This document shows, one piece after another, positions 8,827 through 17,702 of a stretch of 64,000 nucleotides of DNA. How positions within the stretch are numbered: position 1 is the first letter of the stretch; every line of letters begins with the position of its first letter. The DNA is from an uncultured Prevotella sp. (GTDB lineage: Bacteria; Bacteroidota; Bacteroidia; Bacteroidales; Bacteroidaceae): positions 57,998 through 121,997 of the forward strand of contig CALIZL010000019.1 of assembly GCA_938028745.1 (NCBI GenBank). Reading direction: 5' to 3'. The notes beneath the pieces were generated by a model. It made no database searches. It was not told the origin of the DNA and saw only the letters and a list, made by a program, of their open reading frames with translations. A program made the position numbers and the translations under genes.

Positions 8827-10311
8827 ATGAAGAAAAATAATCTAAACATCTATGGCCAAAGGTTCGCATGGGGAGCCTTGCTGTTTTTCGTTGCTTGCAT
8901 GTCGGCATGCCGAAGCGACAATGGAGACGTTTCCTCTGCAGAATACGACCCATCTCGACCTGTCACCGTGACAGACTTCATCCCCAAAGAGGGCGGAGTG
9001 GACCAAAAGTTGGTTGTTTACGGCAGCAACTTCGGCAACGACACTGGCAATGTCAAAGTCACCATTGGCGGACAGCGCGCCGTTCTCATCAGTGTTAAGG
9101 GCGATTGCCTTTACTGCTTGGTGCCTGCCAAGGCCTATTCGGGCGAGGTGGTGGTGTCTGTTGGCGGCAAAACAGCCAACGAACAGAGCGCAACGGCCAG
9201 CAGCAAGTTTAACTATGAACGAAAAATGGTTGTGGGAACGCTCAGTGGCGTACGTAACCAATTCGACGACCAAGGTTGGCACGACGGCCCTTTCAACACG
9301 GCAACAGGCTATGCCGGCGAAGGATGCCTTACCTTCGACCCCCTAAACCACAACATTCTGTATGCCGTTTACGATGAAAACGCACACGGCATACAAGCAC
9401 TTGACATGGAAAAGAAGGAGGTAAAAACCATACTCTCTATGTCTAAGTTCGACAACCACCGACTACGCTCCATCGATTTTTCGAACGACGGGCAATATAT
9501 GCTCATCTCCACCGACCGCGACGACCGCCAGTTGCAAAGTCCTAGCGTGTGGATTGTTAAGCGCAACGCCGATGGGACCTTCACCGACGCATCAAAATCG
9601 CAAATCTTAGCTGCCTACAAGCAGTGCAACGGAGCCGCCGTGCATCCCAAAAACGGCGAGCTTTACTTCAACAGTTACGAGCGCGGACAGGTTTTCCGCC
9701 TAGACATGAACAACTACTTCAACACCGTTGCAAGCGGCGGAACATGGTATCCCAACTGGACCGACGGCAACTTTAAGGAGCTGTTTACCATTCAAGATGT
9801 GAGTTGGGAGTTTAAAATCTTCATCCACCCCACTGGCAAGTACTGCTATATCGTGGTTATAAACAAGCATTACATTCTGCGTTCCGACTATAACGAAACC
9901 ACCAAGAGCTTTGCTCCCCCATACGTTGTGGCCGGACAAGCGCGAAACGACGGATGGGTAGACGGTGTTGGCACCGGTGCACGAGTAAACAGGCCCTACC
10001 AAGGCTGTTTCGTGAAGAACAAGAAATACGTTGCCGAGAACCGCGATGATGTGTACGATTTCTACTTCTGCGACAACCGTAACCACTGTATACGTTATCT
10101 CACCCCCGACGGCATCGTCCGCACATACGCAGGACGCGGCACTTCGTCGCAAGCCGGCGATGGAAACGCATGGGGAACGGAAGACGGAGACCTGCGAGAA
10201 GTGGCTCGTTTTAACAGTCCTACGGGAATTGCCTACGACGAAAACGCTAACACCTTCTACATCCTAGATACCCAAGGACGAAAGATACGCACCATTTCAA
10301 TGGAAAAATAG
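8827..10311 (+). CDS. IPT/TIG and NHL-repeat surface lipoprotein
   Basis: 494 aa. The N-terminus ends in a lipobox with Cys at 24 or 28 (CMSACRSD), followed by an acidic stretch, consistent with export to the outer-membrane surface in Bacteroidota. Residues about 43-118 form an IPT/TIG immunoglobulin-like fold (VTDFIPKEGGVDQKLVVYGSNFG). The rest is an NHL-like beta-propeller with a recognisable last blade (ARFNSPTGIAYDENANTFYI, IRTISMEK). Proteins of this layout commonly accompany SusC/SusD and act as surface glycan-binding proteins. No enzyme motif is visible. It is the first gene of a four-gene operon, 24 bp before susC. Confidence 0.85.
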   Translation: MKKNNLNIYGQRFAWGALLFFVACMSACRSDNGDVSSAEYDPSRPVTVTDFIPKEGGVDQKLVVYGSNFGNDTGNVKVTIGGQRAVLISVKGDCLYCLVPAKAYSGEVVVSVGGKTANEQSATASSKFNYERKMVVGTLSGVRNQFDDQGWHDGPFNTATGYAGEGCLTFDPLNHNILYAVYDENAHGIQALDMEKKEVKTILSMSKFDNHRLRSIDFSNDGQYMLISTDRDDRQLQSPSVWIVKRNADGTFTDASKSQILAAYKQCNGAAVHPKNGELYFNSYERGQVFRLDMNNYFNTVASGGTWYPNWTDGNFKELFTIQDVSWEFKIFIHPTGKYCYIVVINKHYILRSDYNETTKSFAPPYVVAGQARNDGWVDGVGTGARVNRPYQGCFVKNKKYVAENRDDVYDFYFCDNRNHCIRYLTPDGIVRTYAGRGTSSQAGDGNAWGTEDGDLREVARFNSPTGIAYDENANTFYILDTQGRKIRTISMEK

Positions 10312-10335
10312 AACTCCAAATAGAGCCATAAGACA

Positions 10336-13300
10336 ATGAAAAAGATATTTATATTATTCTGGATGTTGTGCGGCATTACGCTTAACGCCTTAGCACAAGA
10401 ACAGCTGGAAATATCGGGAACAGTAACCGACGCCACAGGAGAAGCCCTTATTGGCGTTAGCGTCACCGTGAAAGATGCCAAGGGATTGGGTACCATCACC
10501 AACATCGACGGTAAATACACCATCAAGATGCAGCAATACCAAACGCTGGTGTTCTCTTACCTGGGCTACAAACCCGTAAGCGTGCTGGTTAAAGGCGACA
10601 GAAGGGTTATCGACGTACAGATGGCCGAGGAGAAACTCAACACCATCGACGAGGTTGTCATCACGGGTCTTGGCGCGCAAAAGAAACTCACCGTTACGGG
10701 AGCCATCACCAATGTCGACCTCGGACAAATGAAACAATTCCCCTCATCCAACTTCACCAACGCCTTGGCAGGTAATGTTCCCGGCATCATCGCCATGCAA
10801 TCTTCGGGTCAGCCGGGTAAAAGCACATCGCGCTTTTGGGTTCGCGGCATCTCAACCTTCGGCGCCAGTTCCGATGCGATGATACTAGTAGACGGTTTCG
10901 AACGGTCGAACATCAACGACCTGAACATTGAAGACATCGAGAGTTTCTCGGTTTTGAAAGACGCTTCGGCAACGGCCATCTATGGCTCGAAGGGTGCCAA
11001 CGGCGTTATTCTCATCACCACCAAACACGGTAAGGAAGGAAAGATAAACATCAACGCCAAAGGCGAGGTAGCGTATAACACCCGTACCATCACCCCGAAG
11101 TTTGTTGATGCGCCCACGTATGCCACTCTGCTCAACGAGGCACGCATAACGCGCAACCTCCCTCCGCAGTATCAACCCGAAGAGCTGGCACTAATCAGGT
11201 CGGGACTAGACCCCGACTTCTACCCCAACGTAGACTGGTCGAAACTTCTTCTTAAAGATGGTGCAATGAGCTATCGTGCCGACTTGAGTTTGAGTGGCGG
11301 TGGAAACACAGCCCGCTACTTCGCATCCCTATCGTATGTAGAAGACCAAGGCATGTACAACACCGACGAGACATTGCGCAACAGGTACAACACCAACGCC
11401 AATTTCAAACGCTGGAACTATCGTATGAATGTGGACATAGACGTTACGCCCACAACGGTTATCAAGCTGGGCGTATCGGGCAACCTCAACAAGCGCAACA
11501 GTCCTGGTCTTGGCGACCAATATGTATGGGGCGAACTCTTTGGTTTCAACGCCCTAAGTTCTCCCGTCCTCTATTCCAATGGCTATGTTCCGGCCTACGG
11601 TCGCCAAAAATATCAAATGAACCCTTGGGTTTCTGCCACACGCACAGGTTACAACCAAGAATGGGACAACAACATACAGACAAACGTAACGGTAGACCAA
11701 AAGCTGGATTTCATTACCCGTGGCCTTTCGTTTACAGGTAGGTTCGGATACGACACCTATAATAGCAACCACATATACCATCGCCTTTGGCCAGCCATGT
11801 ATCGCGCCAACAGCCGCGATTCGCAAGGCAACATCATTTGGGATAAGCTTTTCGAAGAGTCGCCCATGGCCCAAACATCAGGCGGAGAAGGTTCGCGCCG
11901 CGAGTTTTTGGAGGCTTTACTACGTTGGAACCGCACCTTCAACAAGCAACACAACTTTGGTGCTACTGCCCGTTTTACGCAAGACGAGCGGATACAGACA
12001 CAAAATATAGGCACAGACATTAAAAACTCTGTCAGCCAAAAGAACCAAGGCGTTGCAGGGCAGATAACCTATAACTACGCCCTACGCTATTTTGCCGACT
12101 TCAACTTCGGCTATAACGGTTCCGAAAACTTTGCCGACCACCATCGCTTTGGTTTCTTCCCTGCCTTCTCCCTAGCTTGGAACGTAGCCGAAGAACCCCT
12201 CGTAAAGAAGGCATTACCCTGGCTCAACATGTTCAAGCTACGTTACTCGTGGGGCATGGTGGGCAACGACAATGCGGGAAGAAGCCATCGTTTCCCCTAC
12301 CTTTACACTATCGATTTTACTAAAGAAGGCTACAATTGGGGGTCGAACCTTACCACAGCCACCACCACAGGCATGCACTACACGCAGGTGGCATCGCCAA
12401 ACGTTACATGGGAGATTGCACGCAAAACCGACGTTGGCTTTGACTTCGTGGCGTTCGACAACAAGTTCTCGCTCACGATGGACTACTTCTACGAGAAGAG
12501 AACGGGCATCTTCATGCAACGCAACTTCTTACCCGACATCACAGGACTTGAAAGTCGCCCTTGGGCAAACGTTGGCGCCGTAAAATCTAGCGGTTTCGAT
12601 GGTAACTTCCAATACAAGGACCACATCGGTGAGATAAACTGGACGGTGCGCGGAAACATCACTTACAGTAAAAACACCATCCTAGAACGCGACGACGAAA
12701 ACAACGTTTACGCCTATCAGTACGAAAAAGGCTACCGCATTGGCCAACAAAGGGGGCTTATTGCCCAGGGCCTCTTCCGCGATTACGACGACATTCGCAA
12801 CTCGCCCAAGCAAAGTTGGGGAGCCGTACAACCTGGCGACATCAAATATAAAGACGTTAACGGCGACGGCGTTGTGAACGATGGCGACCGCGTGGCCATA
12901 GGTGCAACCAGCACCCCTAGCCTCATCTACGGGCTTGGAGCCTCTATTAGCTGGCGCGGTTTCGACTTTAACTTCCACTTCCAAGGAGCTGGCAAATACA
13001 CGTTCCTCATCAACGGCGGTACGGTTAACGCCTTCAGCAATGGCCGCTGGGGAAATATCCTTAAAGGGATAACCGACAACCGATGGATTTCATCAGACAT
13101 TTCGGGCACCAAGGAAACAGAAAATCCCAATGCCCCCTACCCCCGTTTGAGCTACGGCAGCAATAGTAACAACGAGCAGGCATCTACCTTTTGGTTACGC
13201 AACGGCCGTTTCTTGCGCCTCAAAAACCTCGACATTGGCTACACAATGCCCAAACCCTGGGTCAACGCCATACACTTGGAGAGCGCACGAATCTACATTT

Positions 13301-13425
13301 CGGGGCAAAACCTCATCACGTGGTCGGCCTTCGACCTTTGGGATCCCGAACTCGACAGCAGCAGGCGAGGCGAAGAATACCCCATCACTCGTTCGTTTAC
13401 GGCAGGCATACAAATTAGTTTATAA
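10336..13425 (+). CDS. susC: SusC/RagA-family TonB-dependent outer-membrane transporter
   Basis: 1029 aa. Signal peptide 1-20 (NALA-Q). A carboxypeptidase-D-like domain (about 26-97, GTVTDATGEALIGVSV) is followed by the TonB plug (about 113-230), which has the family signatures DAMILVDGFE and LKDASATAIYGSKGANGV. The 22-strand barrel ends with a C-terminal aromatic-rich strand (RSFTAGIQISL). It imports oligosaccharides bound by the SusD partner. It lies 15 bp before susD. No SusR/HTCS regulator or glycoside hydrolase is in the same transcription unit, so the substrate cannot be named from this window; the GH43 at the left edge belongs to a separate, opposite-strand unit. Confidence 0.97.
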   Translation: MKKIFILFWMLCGITLNALAQEQLEISGTVTDATGEALIGVSVTVKDAKGLGTITNIDGKYTIKMQQYQTLVFSYLGYKPVSVLVKGDRRVIDVQMAEEKLNTIDEVVITGLGAQKKLTVTGAITNVDLGQMKQFPSSNFTNALAGNVPGIIAMQSSGQPGKSTSRFWVRGISTFGASSDAMILVDGFERSNINDLNIEDIESFSVLKDASATAIYGSKGANGVILITTKHGKEGKININAKGEVAYNTRTITPKFVDAPTYATLLNEARITRNLPPQYQPEELALIRSGLDPDFYPNVDWSKLLLKDGAMSYRADLSLSGGGNTARYFASLSYVEDQGMYNTDETLRNRYNTNANFKRWNYRMNVDIDVTPTTVIKLGVSGNLNKRNSPGLGDQYVWGELFGFNALSSPVLYSNGYVPAYGRQKYQMNPWVSATRTGYNQEWDNNIQTNVTVDQKLDFITRGLSFTGRFGYDTYNSNHIYHRLWPAMYRANSRDSQGNIIWDKLFEESPMAQTSGGEGSRREFLEALLRWNRTFNKQHNFGATARFTQDERIQTQNIGTDIKNSVSQKNQGVAGQITYNYALRYFADFNFGYNGSENFADHHRFGFFPAFSLAWNVAEEPLVKKALPWLNMFKLRYSWGMVGNDNAGRSHRFPYLYTIDFTKEGYNWGSNLTTATTTGMHYTQVASPNVTWEIARKTDVGFDFVAFDNKFSLTMDYFYEKRTGIFMQRNFLPDITGLESRPWANVGAVKSSGFDGNFQYKDHIGEINWTVRGNITYSKNTILERDDENNVYAYQYEKGYRIGQQRGLIAQGLFRDYDDIRNSPKQSWGAVQPGDIKYKDVNGDGVVNDGDRVAIGATSTPSLIYGLGASISWRGFDFNFHFQGAGKYTFLINGGTVNAFSNGRWGNILKGITDNRWISSDISGTKETENPNAPYPRLSYGSNSNNEQASTFWLRNGRFLRLKNLDIGYTMPKPWVNAIHLESARIYISGQNLITWSAFDLWDPELDSSRRGEEYPITRSFTAGIQISL

Positions 13426-13440
13426 CCACAGACATACAAC

Positions 13441-15513
13441 ATGAAACGTAAAAATATTGCCCTGATAACGTTGGCGTTGGGCATCGGAATACTCTTTTCC
13501 GCTTGCAACGACTATCTGGACTCCGACAAATACTTTGAAGACCGTACCACGATTGAAAAGGTCTTCACCAGCAGAATACGCTCCCAACAATGGCTTGCCT
13601 ACGCCTATTCGTTCTTGAAAGACGAGAACGCCGACGTTGTTGGCAAGGAGAAAGAAACCAATTCGTTTACCTTTGCCGACGACATGTACTATGGCGACCG
13701 CGACGTTAACTACGACTCAAAGGAGGCTGATGAGCTTTCGTACAACACGTTCATGCAAGGCGAATACGACGAAAACGACTTTAACCAAGGCTGGACAATG
13801 TGTTACAAGGGCATTTATCAGGCCTCAGTGTTCATCGCCAACATTTACAGGAACACCGAAATGACCGAAAAAGAACGGCTCGACTTTAAAGGGCAGGCAC
13901 GTTTTGTGCGCGCCTACTTCTATTGGCTGTTGCTCCGCCGTTACGGTCCTGTGCCAATCATGCCCGACGAAGGTGTTGATTACACCCTTAGTTACGAACA
14001 GATAGCCACGCCGCGCAGCTCGTACGAAGAGGTGGCCAACTATATTAGCCGTGAAATGGTGCAAGCCGCCAAGGAAATACAATACACCAGGCGCGACGGC
14101 GAAAACATCGCACGCCCCACAAAGGGCGCTTGCCTGGCCACACGCGCCCTGGCATTGGCTTTCGCAGCCAGTCCGTTGGCCAACGGTAACACCGATGCCT
14201 ACGCCAAGCAGCTGGTAGACGACAAAGGCCGGACATTGCTCAACACCGACTATCAAGAGGAGAAATGGGCGCGCGCCGCCGCCGCCTGCAAAGACGTTAT
14301 GCAGCTTGGTGTGTACGACCTCTATCACGCCTCGTTCAGCACAACAGATGCAGCAGGCGACCCAGCCACCATCGTACCGGCCGACTCTACTTGCCAATTT
14401 GCCCAAAGCGACTGGCCAACGGGCTGGAAAAACATCGACCCCTTCAAGTCTTACCGTGTTTTGTTCAACGGAGACGTTGCCCCAGAAGACAATCCCGAAC
14501 TGATATTCTCGCGTATAGACCAAAATGCCACACGCATAAACCACAGCATGATGTCGTTTGCACGCCATTCCATGCCTCGCGACTTTGGCGGATGGAACAC
14601 ACATGGCCTTACCCAGAAGATGGTAGACGCCTATTATATGAACGACGGCACAGACTGTCCTGGCAAAGACAGCGAGCTGAACGGCGGGAACGGTGCTGAA
14701 CGTCTCAAAGGATTTACCACCGCACGCGACTATCGCCGCGGAAAATACAAGCCCTTGGCCGCCAACGTGTCGTTGCAATATGCCAACCGCGAACCGCGTT
14801 TCTACGCCTCGGTGGGCTATAACGGCTCTGTTTGGGAGTATTTGGGCGACCCCGAAAGCACCCACCACAACCGCCAAACCTTCTATTATCGCGGTAGTGG
14901 CAACGGCTACAACAACTCGCAGTTCTACCTCCGCACGGGTATCAGCGTGAAAAAGTACGTCAATCCCACCGACGTTCCCGACCGCGAAGACTATAAGAAC
15001 ATCAAGAACAGGGCCGAACCCGCCATTCGCTATGCCGACATACTTTTGCTCTACGCCGAGGCGCTCAACGAGCTTGATGGCACATACACCATCCCATCGT
15101 GGGACGAAAGCACCACTTACAACGTTCGCCGCGACATTGCCGAGATACAAAAAGGCATACACCCCATACGCATACGCGGCGGAGTGCCCGACTATTCGAC
15201 AGACGTCTATGCCAACAAAGACCTCTTGCGTGCCAAGATTAAACGCGAACGCATGATTGAATTCATGGGCGAGGGCAAGCGTTACTTCGACCTGCGCCGT
15301 TGGAAAGACGCGCCACGAGAACTGAACCAACGCATTTATGGCTGCAACGTAATGATGGATGCCAACCACGCAGCAGAGTTCCAGCAGGTTATCCCCATCA
15401 ACAACCTGCGCAGCACATTCTCAGACAAGATGTACTTTTGGCCCATCCGCCACAGCGAACTGAAACATAACTCGCGCCTGACACAGAACCCAGGATGGAC
15501 TTATAACGATTAA
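13441..15513 (+). CDS. susD: SusD/RagB-family nutrient-binding lipoprotein
   Basis: 690 aa, at the long end for the family. The lipobox cysteine is Cys22 (FSACNDYLDS). The N-terminal SusD-like TPR region contains QARFVRAYFYWLLLRRYGPVPI. The C-terminal RagB/SusD domain has IRYADILLLYAEALNEL and IEFMGEGKRYFDLRRWKDA, both diagnostic. It ends with LTQNPGW, typical of SusD tails. It caps the SusC barrel and binds the glycan at the cell surface. A 514-codon frame on the opposite strand is a codon-bias shadow. Confidence 0.96.
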   Translation: MKRKNIALITLALGIGILFSACNDYLDSDKYFEDRTTIEKVFTSRIRSQQWLAYAYSFLKDENADVVGKEKETNSFTFADDMYYGDRDVNYDSKEADELSYNTFMQGEYDENDFNQGWTMCYKGIYQASVFIANIYRNTEMTEKERLDFKGQARFVRAYFYWLLLRRYGPVPIMPDEGVDYTLSYEQIATPRSSYEEVANYISREMVQAAKEIQYTRRDGENIARPTKGACLATRALALAFAASPLANGNTDAYAKQLVDDKGRTLLNTDYQEEKWARAAAACKDVMQLGVYDLYHASFSTTDAAGDPATIVPADSTCQFAQSDWPTGWKNIDPFKSYRVLFNGDVAPEDNPELIFSRIDQNATRINHSMMSFARHSMPRDFGGWNTHGLTQKMVDAYYMNDGTDCPGKDSELNGGNGAERLKGFTTARDYRRGKYKPLAANVSLQYANREPRFYASVGYNGSVWEYLGDPESTHHNRQTFYYRGSGNGYNNSQFYLRTGISVKKYVNPTDVPDREDYKNIKNRAEPAIRYADILLLYAEALNELDGTYTIPSWDESTTYNVRRDIAEIQKGIHPIRIRGGVPDYSTDVYANKDLLRAKIKRERMIEFMGEGKRYFDLRRWKDAPRELNQRIYGCNVMMDANHAAEFQQVIPINNLRSTFSDKMYFWPIRHSELKHNSRLTQNPGWTYND

Positions 15514-15536
15514 CCTACCCTTTAAGTGACAAGAAA

Positions 15537-16559
15537 ATGAAAGTAAAACATCTTCCGATATATGCGGCGATGCTCGCAAGCGCACTCGCCACGCTTACCG
15601 CCTGTAACGACGAATGGAAAGAAGAGCAATACACGCAGTACGTTAGTTTCCGCGCACCGCTTGGCAAACTAGGCGTTACCGACGTTTACGTGCCATACAG
15701 CAGGCGCAATGCCGACAAGACTTTTGTCGAGGGTAGCGGACTCTCATCGTATAAACTACCCGTAATCGTTAGCGGTTCGCTGCAAAACAAGAACAATATC
15801 ACCGTTCATGTTGCGCACGATGGCGACACGCTTAACGTGCTAAACCAAGCCCGTTTCTTAAATCGCACCGAACTGTGGTACACCGACATGAAGGATTATG
15901 CCACTGTTCCAGAGACGACGACCATCGCATCGGGCGAGAATGTGGGGCTGCTTAACATAAAATTCAACTTCAATGGCATCGACATGAGCAACAAATGGGT
16001 GTTGCCGCTTACCATCGTAAACGGCGAAAACTATGGCTACACAGCCCATCCACGTAAGAACTACGCCAAGGCGCTGCTCCGCATCTTCCCCTTTAACGAC
16101 TATTCGGGCGACTATTCGGGCAGTACAATGAAGATTTTCGTTACAGGCGACGAGGCTAACGCCACCGCTAAATCTATCATTCGCGGATATGTGGTGGACG
16201 ATAAGACCATCTTTTTCTACGCAGGCGACATAGACGAGAGCCGCACCGACCGTGCCAAGTACAAGGTTTTTGCTCGTTTCAACGGCGAAAAGGAAGGCAC
16301 GGTAGACTTCTATACCACCAACAACGACCTGAAATTAAAGGTGAACAAGCAGGCCTCGTTTCACATTATCGAGCAAAAAGACGATGTGAAGCCTTATCTC
16401 GTGCACCGCTACGTTATCATCAACAACATTAGTTACGATTACGTAGACTACACCTCGGCTCCTGGAACAGAGTTTAATTGGTCTGTTAGCGGTACGCTCA
16501 CACTAGAACGACAGATAAATACACAAATACCCGACGAGGACCAAGCCATCGAATGGTAA
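15537..16559 (+). CDS. DUF4973/DUF4361-type surface lipoprotein of the SusCD operon
   Basis: 340 aa with a lipobox at Cys23 (LATLTACNDEW). The first half (YVSFRAPLGKLGVTDVYVPY, KLPVIVSGSL) has the beta-sandwich pattern of DUF4973-like N-terminal domains. The second half (about 180-340) resembles DUF4361, which frequently closes SusC-SusD operons, often alongside IPT/NHL lipoproteins. A surface glycan-binding role is inferred from this context. The family name rests on remembered pattern, not a search. It starts 23 bp after susD and is the last gene of the operon. Confidence 0.75.
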   Translation: MKVKHLPIYAAMLASALATLTACNDEWKEEQYTQYVSFRAPLGKLGVTDVYVPYSRRNADKTFVEGSGLSSYKLPVIVSGSLQNKNNITVHVAHDGDTLNVLNQARFLNRTELWYTDMKDYATVPETTTIASGENVGLLNIKFNFNGIDMSNKWVLPLTIVNGENYGYTAHPRKNYAKALLRIFPFNDYSGDYSGSTMKIFVTGDEANATAKSIIRGYVVDDKTIFFYAGDIDESRTDRAKYKVFARFNGEKEGTVDFYTTNNDLKLKVNKQASFHIIEQKDDVKPYLVHRYVIINNISYDYVDYTSAPGTEFNWSVSGTLTLERQINTQIPDEDQAIEW

Positions 16560-16570
16560 CGTTCCTAGTT

Positions 16571-16588
16571 GCCTAAACACATTTAGGC
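16571..16588 (+). terminator. Small hairpin after the SusCD operon (weak terminator)
   Basis: Stem GCCTAAA/TTTAGGC with a four-base loop, 12 bp after the stop. No U-tract follows, so efficiency is doubtful. Confidence 0.35.
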
Positions 16589-16675
16589 GTGTCTTATCAA
16601 CCGCATGCCTCAACACAGACCCAATCTGTTAAGGCAGGTTCTAAAGATAACCTCCACAGGATTTTTAGGCATTAC

Positions 16676-16877
16676 TTAAACCCAAATCGGCCGTTAGAGC
16701 CTGTGCAGATTTTGTGTATTGTTGAGCATCTTACCTGTTTTATTCTCTTGACGTAGCCCGCTACGCCTTCAAGAATAAGACAGGCAATATGCCGACAAGC
16801 ATAAGAAAGATGAATGGGAAGCGATGGAAACAACCTAAAAATATTTGATAAGCAACCTAACAACAGATTGGGGTTAA
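16676..16877 (+). mobile_element. MITE-like element with terminal inverted repeats, copy 1
   Basis: About 202 bp, starting TTAAACCCAAATCGGCCGTTAG and ending CTAACAACAGATTGGGGTTAAA; these ends are imperfect inverted repeats of ~22 bp. Inside is a long hairpin (about 16733-16793) whose loop is CCCG. A second copy at 62767-62965 shares the ends, GCCTGTGCAGATTTTGTGTA-like sequence and ATGCCGACAAGCA. No coding capacity. TTAA at both ends might be a target duplication or part of the repeat. Confidence 0.75.
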
Positions 16878-16941
16878 ATCTTTCTTAACCTTCCAACTCT
16901 CTTAAAAATAAAATGGTTGATTGTTGTTATAGTAGTAGTCA

Positions 16942-16985
16942 GAAAGCCATGCTTTATCTCTCAATGGGATGTAAGCATGGCTTTC
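16942..16985. terminator. Strong hairpin, possible bidirectional terminator
   Basis: A 13-14-bp stem (GAAAGCCATGCTT paired with AAGCATGGCTTTC) with a ~16-nt loop. It lies between the converging SusCD operon and ssrA. No long U-tract flanks it on either strand. Confidence 0.55.
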
Positions 16986-17062
16986 CCTTGTCACCCCCTA
17001 ATCTTCCACTGAGCCCAGAATAGTGCGAAATTTGAAGATTCTTAGCATCCATCTTAAACGAG

Positions 17063-17148
17063 CAAACGCCCACCCCATTATCGAGTGAGCGTTTGTTTGA
17101 CTTTCGCTTAGCTGGGCAACAATAGGCAAAGATGCCCGTTTGTGCCCA
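17063..17148. terminator. Two hairpins downstream of tmRNA
   Basis: 17063-17095 pairs CAAACGCCCAC with GTGAGCGTTTG (one mismatch). 17113-17148 pairs TGGGCA with TGCCCA and holds an inner GGCA/TGCC stem. Both lie 40-125 bp beyond the mature 3' end of tmRNA on its strand, so they may terminate or help process it. Neither has a clear U-tract. Confidence 0.4.
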
Positions 17149-17187
17149 TGCGTTACTTGTTTTTTCCCCTAAGAAAGGGAAAAGTTG

Positions 17188-17585
17188 TGGAGCTGGTGGG
17201 ATTCGAACCCACGTCCAAACAGGGAAACCATACGCTTTCTACACGCTTATTCCAGCCTTCGGTTTTCGTGCATTGGCAAGACCTGGACCACCAACCAATG
17301 CCTTATCCCCTAAAATTTCATTCGGCGAGCGGGGCCACGCCAAACTATTTCCGATTTCTCTGCACCGCTATATCAGCTGGCTTCGGAACAACAGCCTCTG
17401 AGCGATGTCTCGTTCCATCACCTAGTGACGGAATAAAGCCCAAAACCTACTATGCTTCGGTTAGGCAGCGAGAGCGTAATTTCTTTCGCCAATTAAATTG
17501 TCGATAACTGGGATTATGGAGCCAGCCACCTACGCTCCGCGTGCTTACATACCATTTCATCCCGCTGTCAAATCCAGTCAACCCC
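17188..17585 (-). ncRNA. ssrA: Transfer-messenger RNA (tmRNA)
   Basis: One-piece tmRNA of about 398 nt. The 5' end reads GGGGTTGACTGGATTTGACA. The 3' end carries the T-arm GGATTCGAACCC-type loop (reverse complement) and CAGCTCCA, which pairs with GGGGTTG to form the acceptor stem. CCA is not encoded. The tag frame on the minus strand, about 17478-17507, encodes GERNYALAA followed by TAA, close to the GENNYALAA/GETNYALAA tags known from Bacteroidales. It rescues stalled ribosomes with SmpB and tags the peptide for proteolysis. Confidence 0.95.
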
Positions 17586-17666
17586 GATTTTGTTTGCCCA
17601 CGTACGGCGTTTAATAATTGCCTAACATATACAAACGGCGGCATACAAGTATGCGATATTAATTTG

Positions 17667-17698
17667 CAAAGTTAATAAAAAGGGTTCACATCACCAAA
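17667..17698 (-). promoter_or_regulatory. Canonical Bacteroidota promoter upstream of ssrA
   Basis: On the minus strand TTTG (17695-17698) and TAACTTTG (17667-17674) are separated by 20 bp, matching the -33/-7 consensus. The predicted start site is about 70 nt before the mature tmRNA 5' end, so a precursor would need 5' trimming. Confidence 0.7.
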
Positions 17699-17702
17699 TT
17701 TT

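Noticed and set aside
13825..15369. 514-codon open frame antisense to susD
   Set aside because: Lies wholly inside a confident susD gene, has a low-complexity His/Val/Ala-rich translation with no domain, and reflects codon bias on the other strand.
17186..17260. tRNA gene (GGATTCGAACCC T-loop)
   Set aside because: The T-arm belongs to the tmRNA; no anticodon arm at the right distance, and the matching 5' half is 380 nt away.
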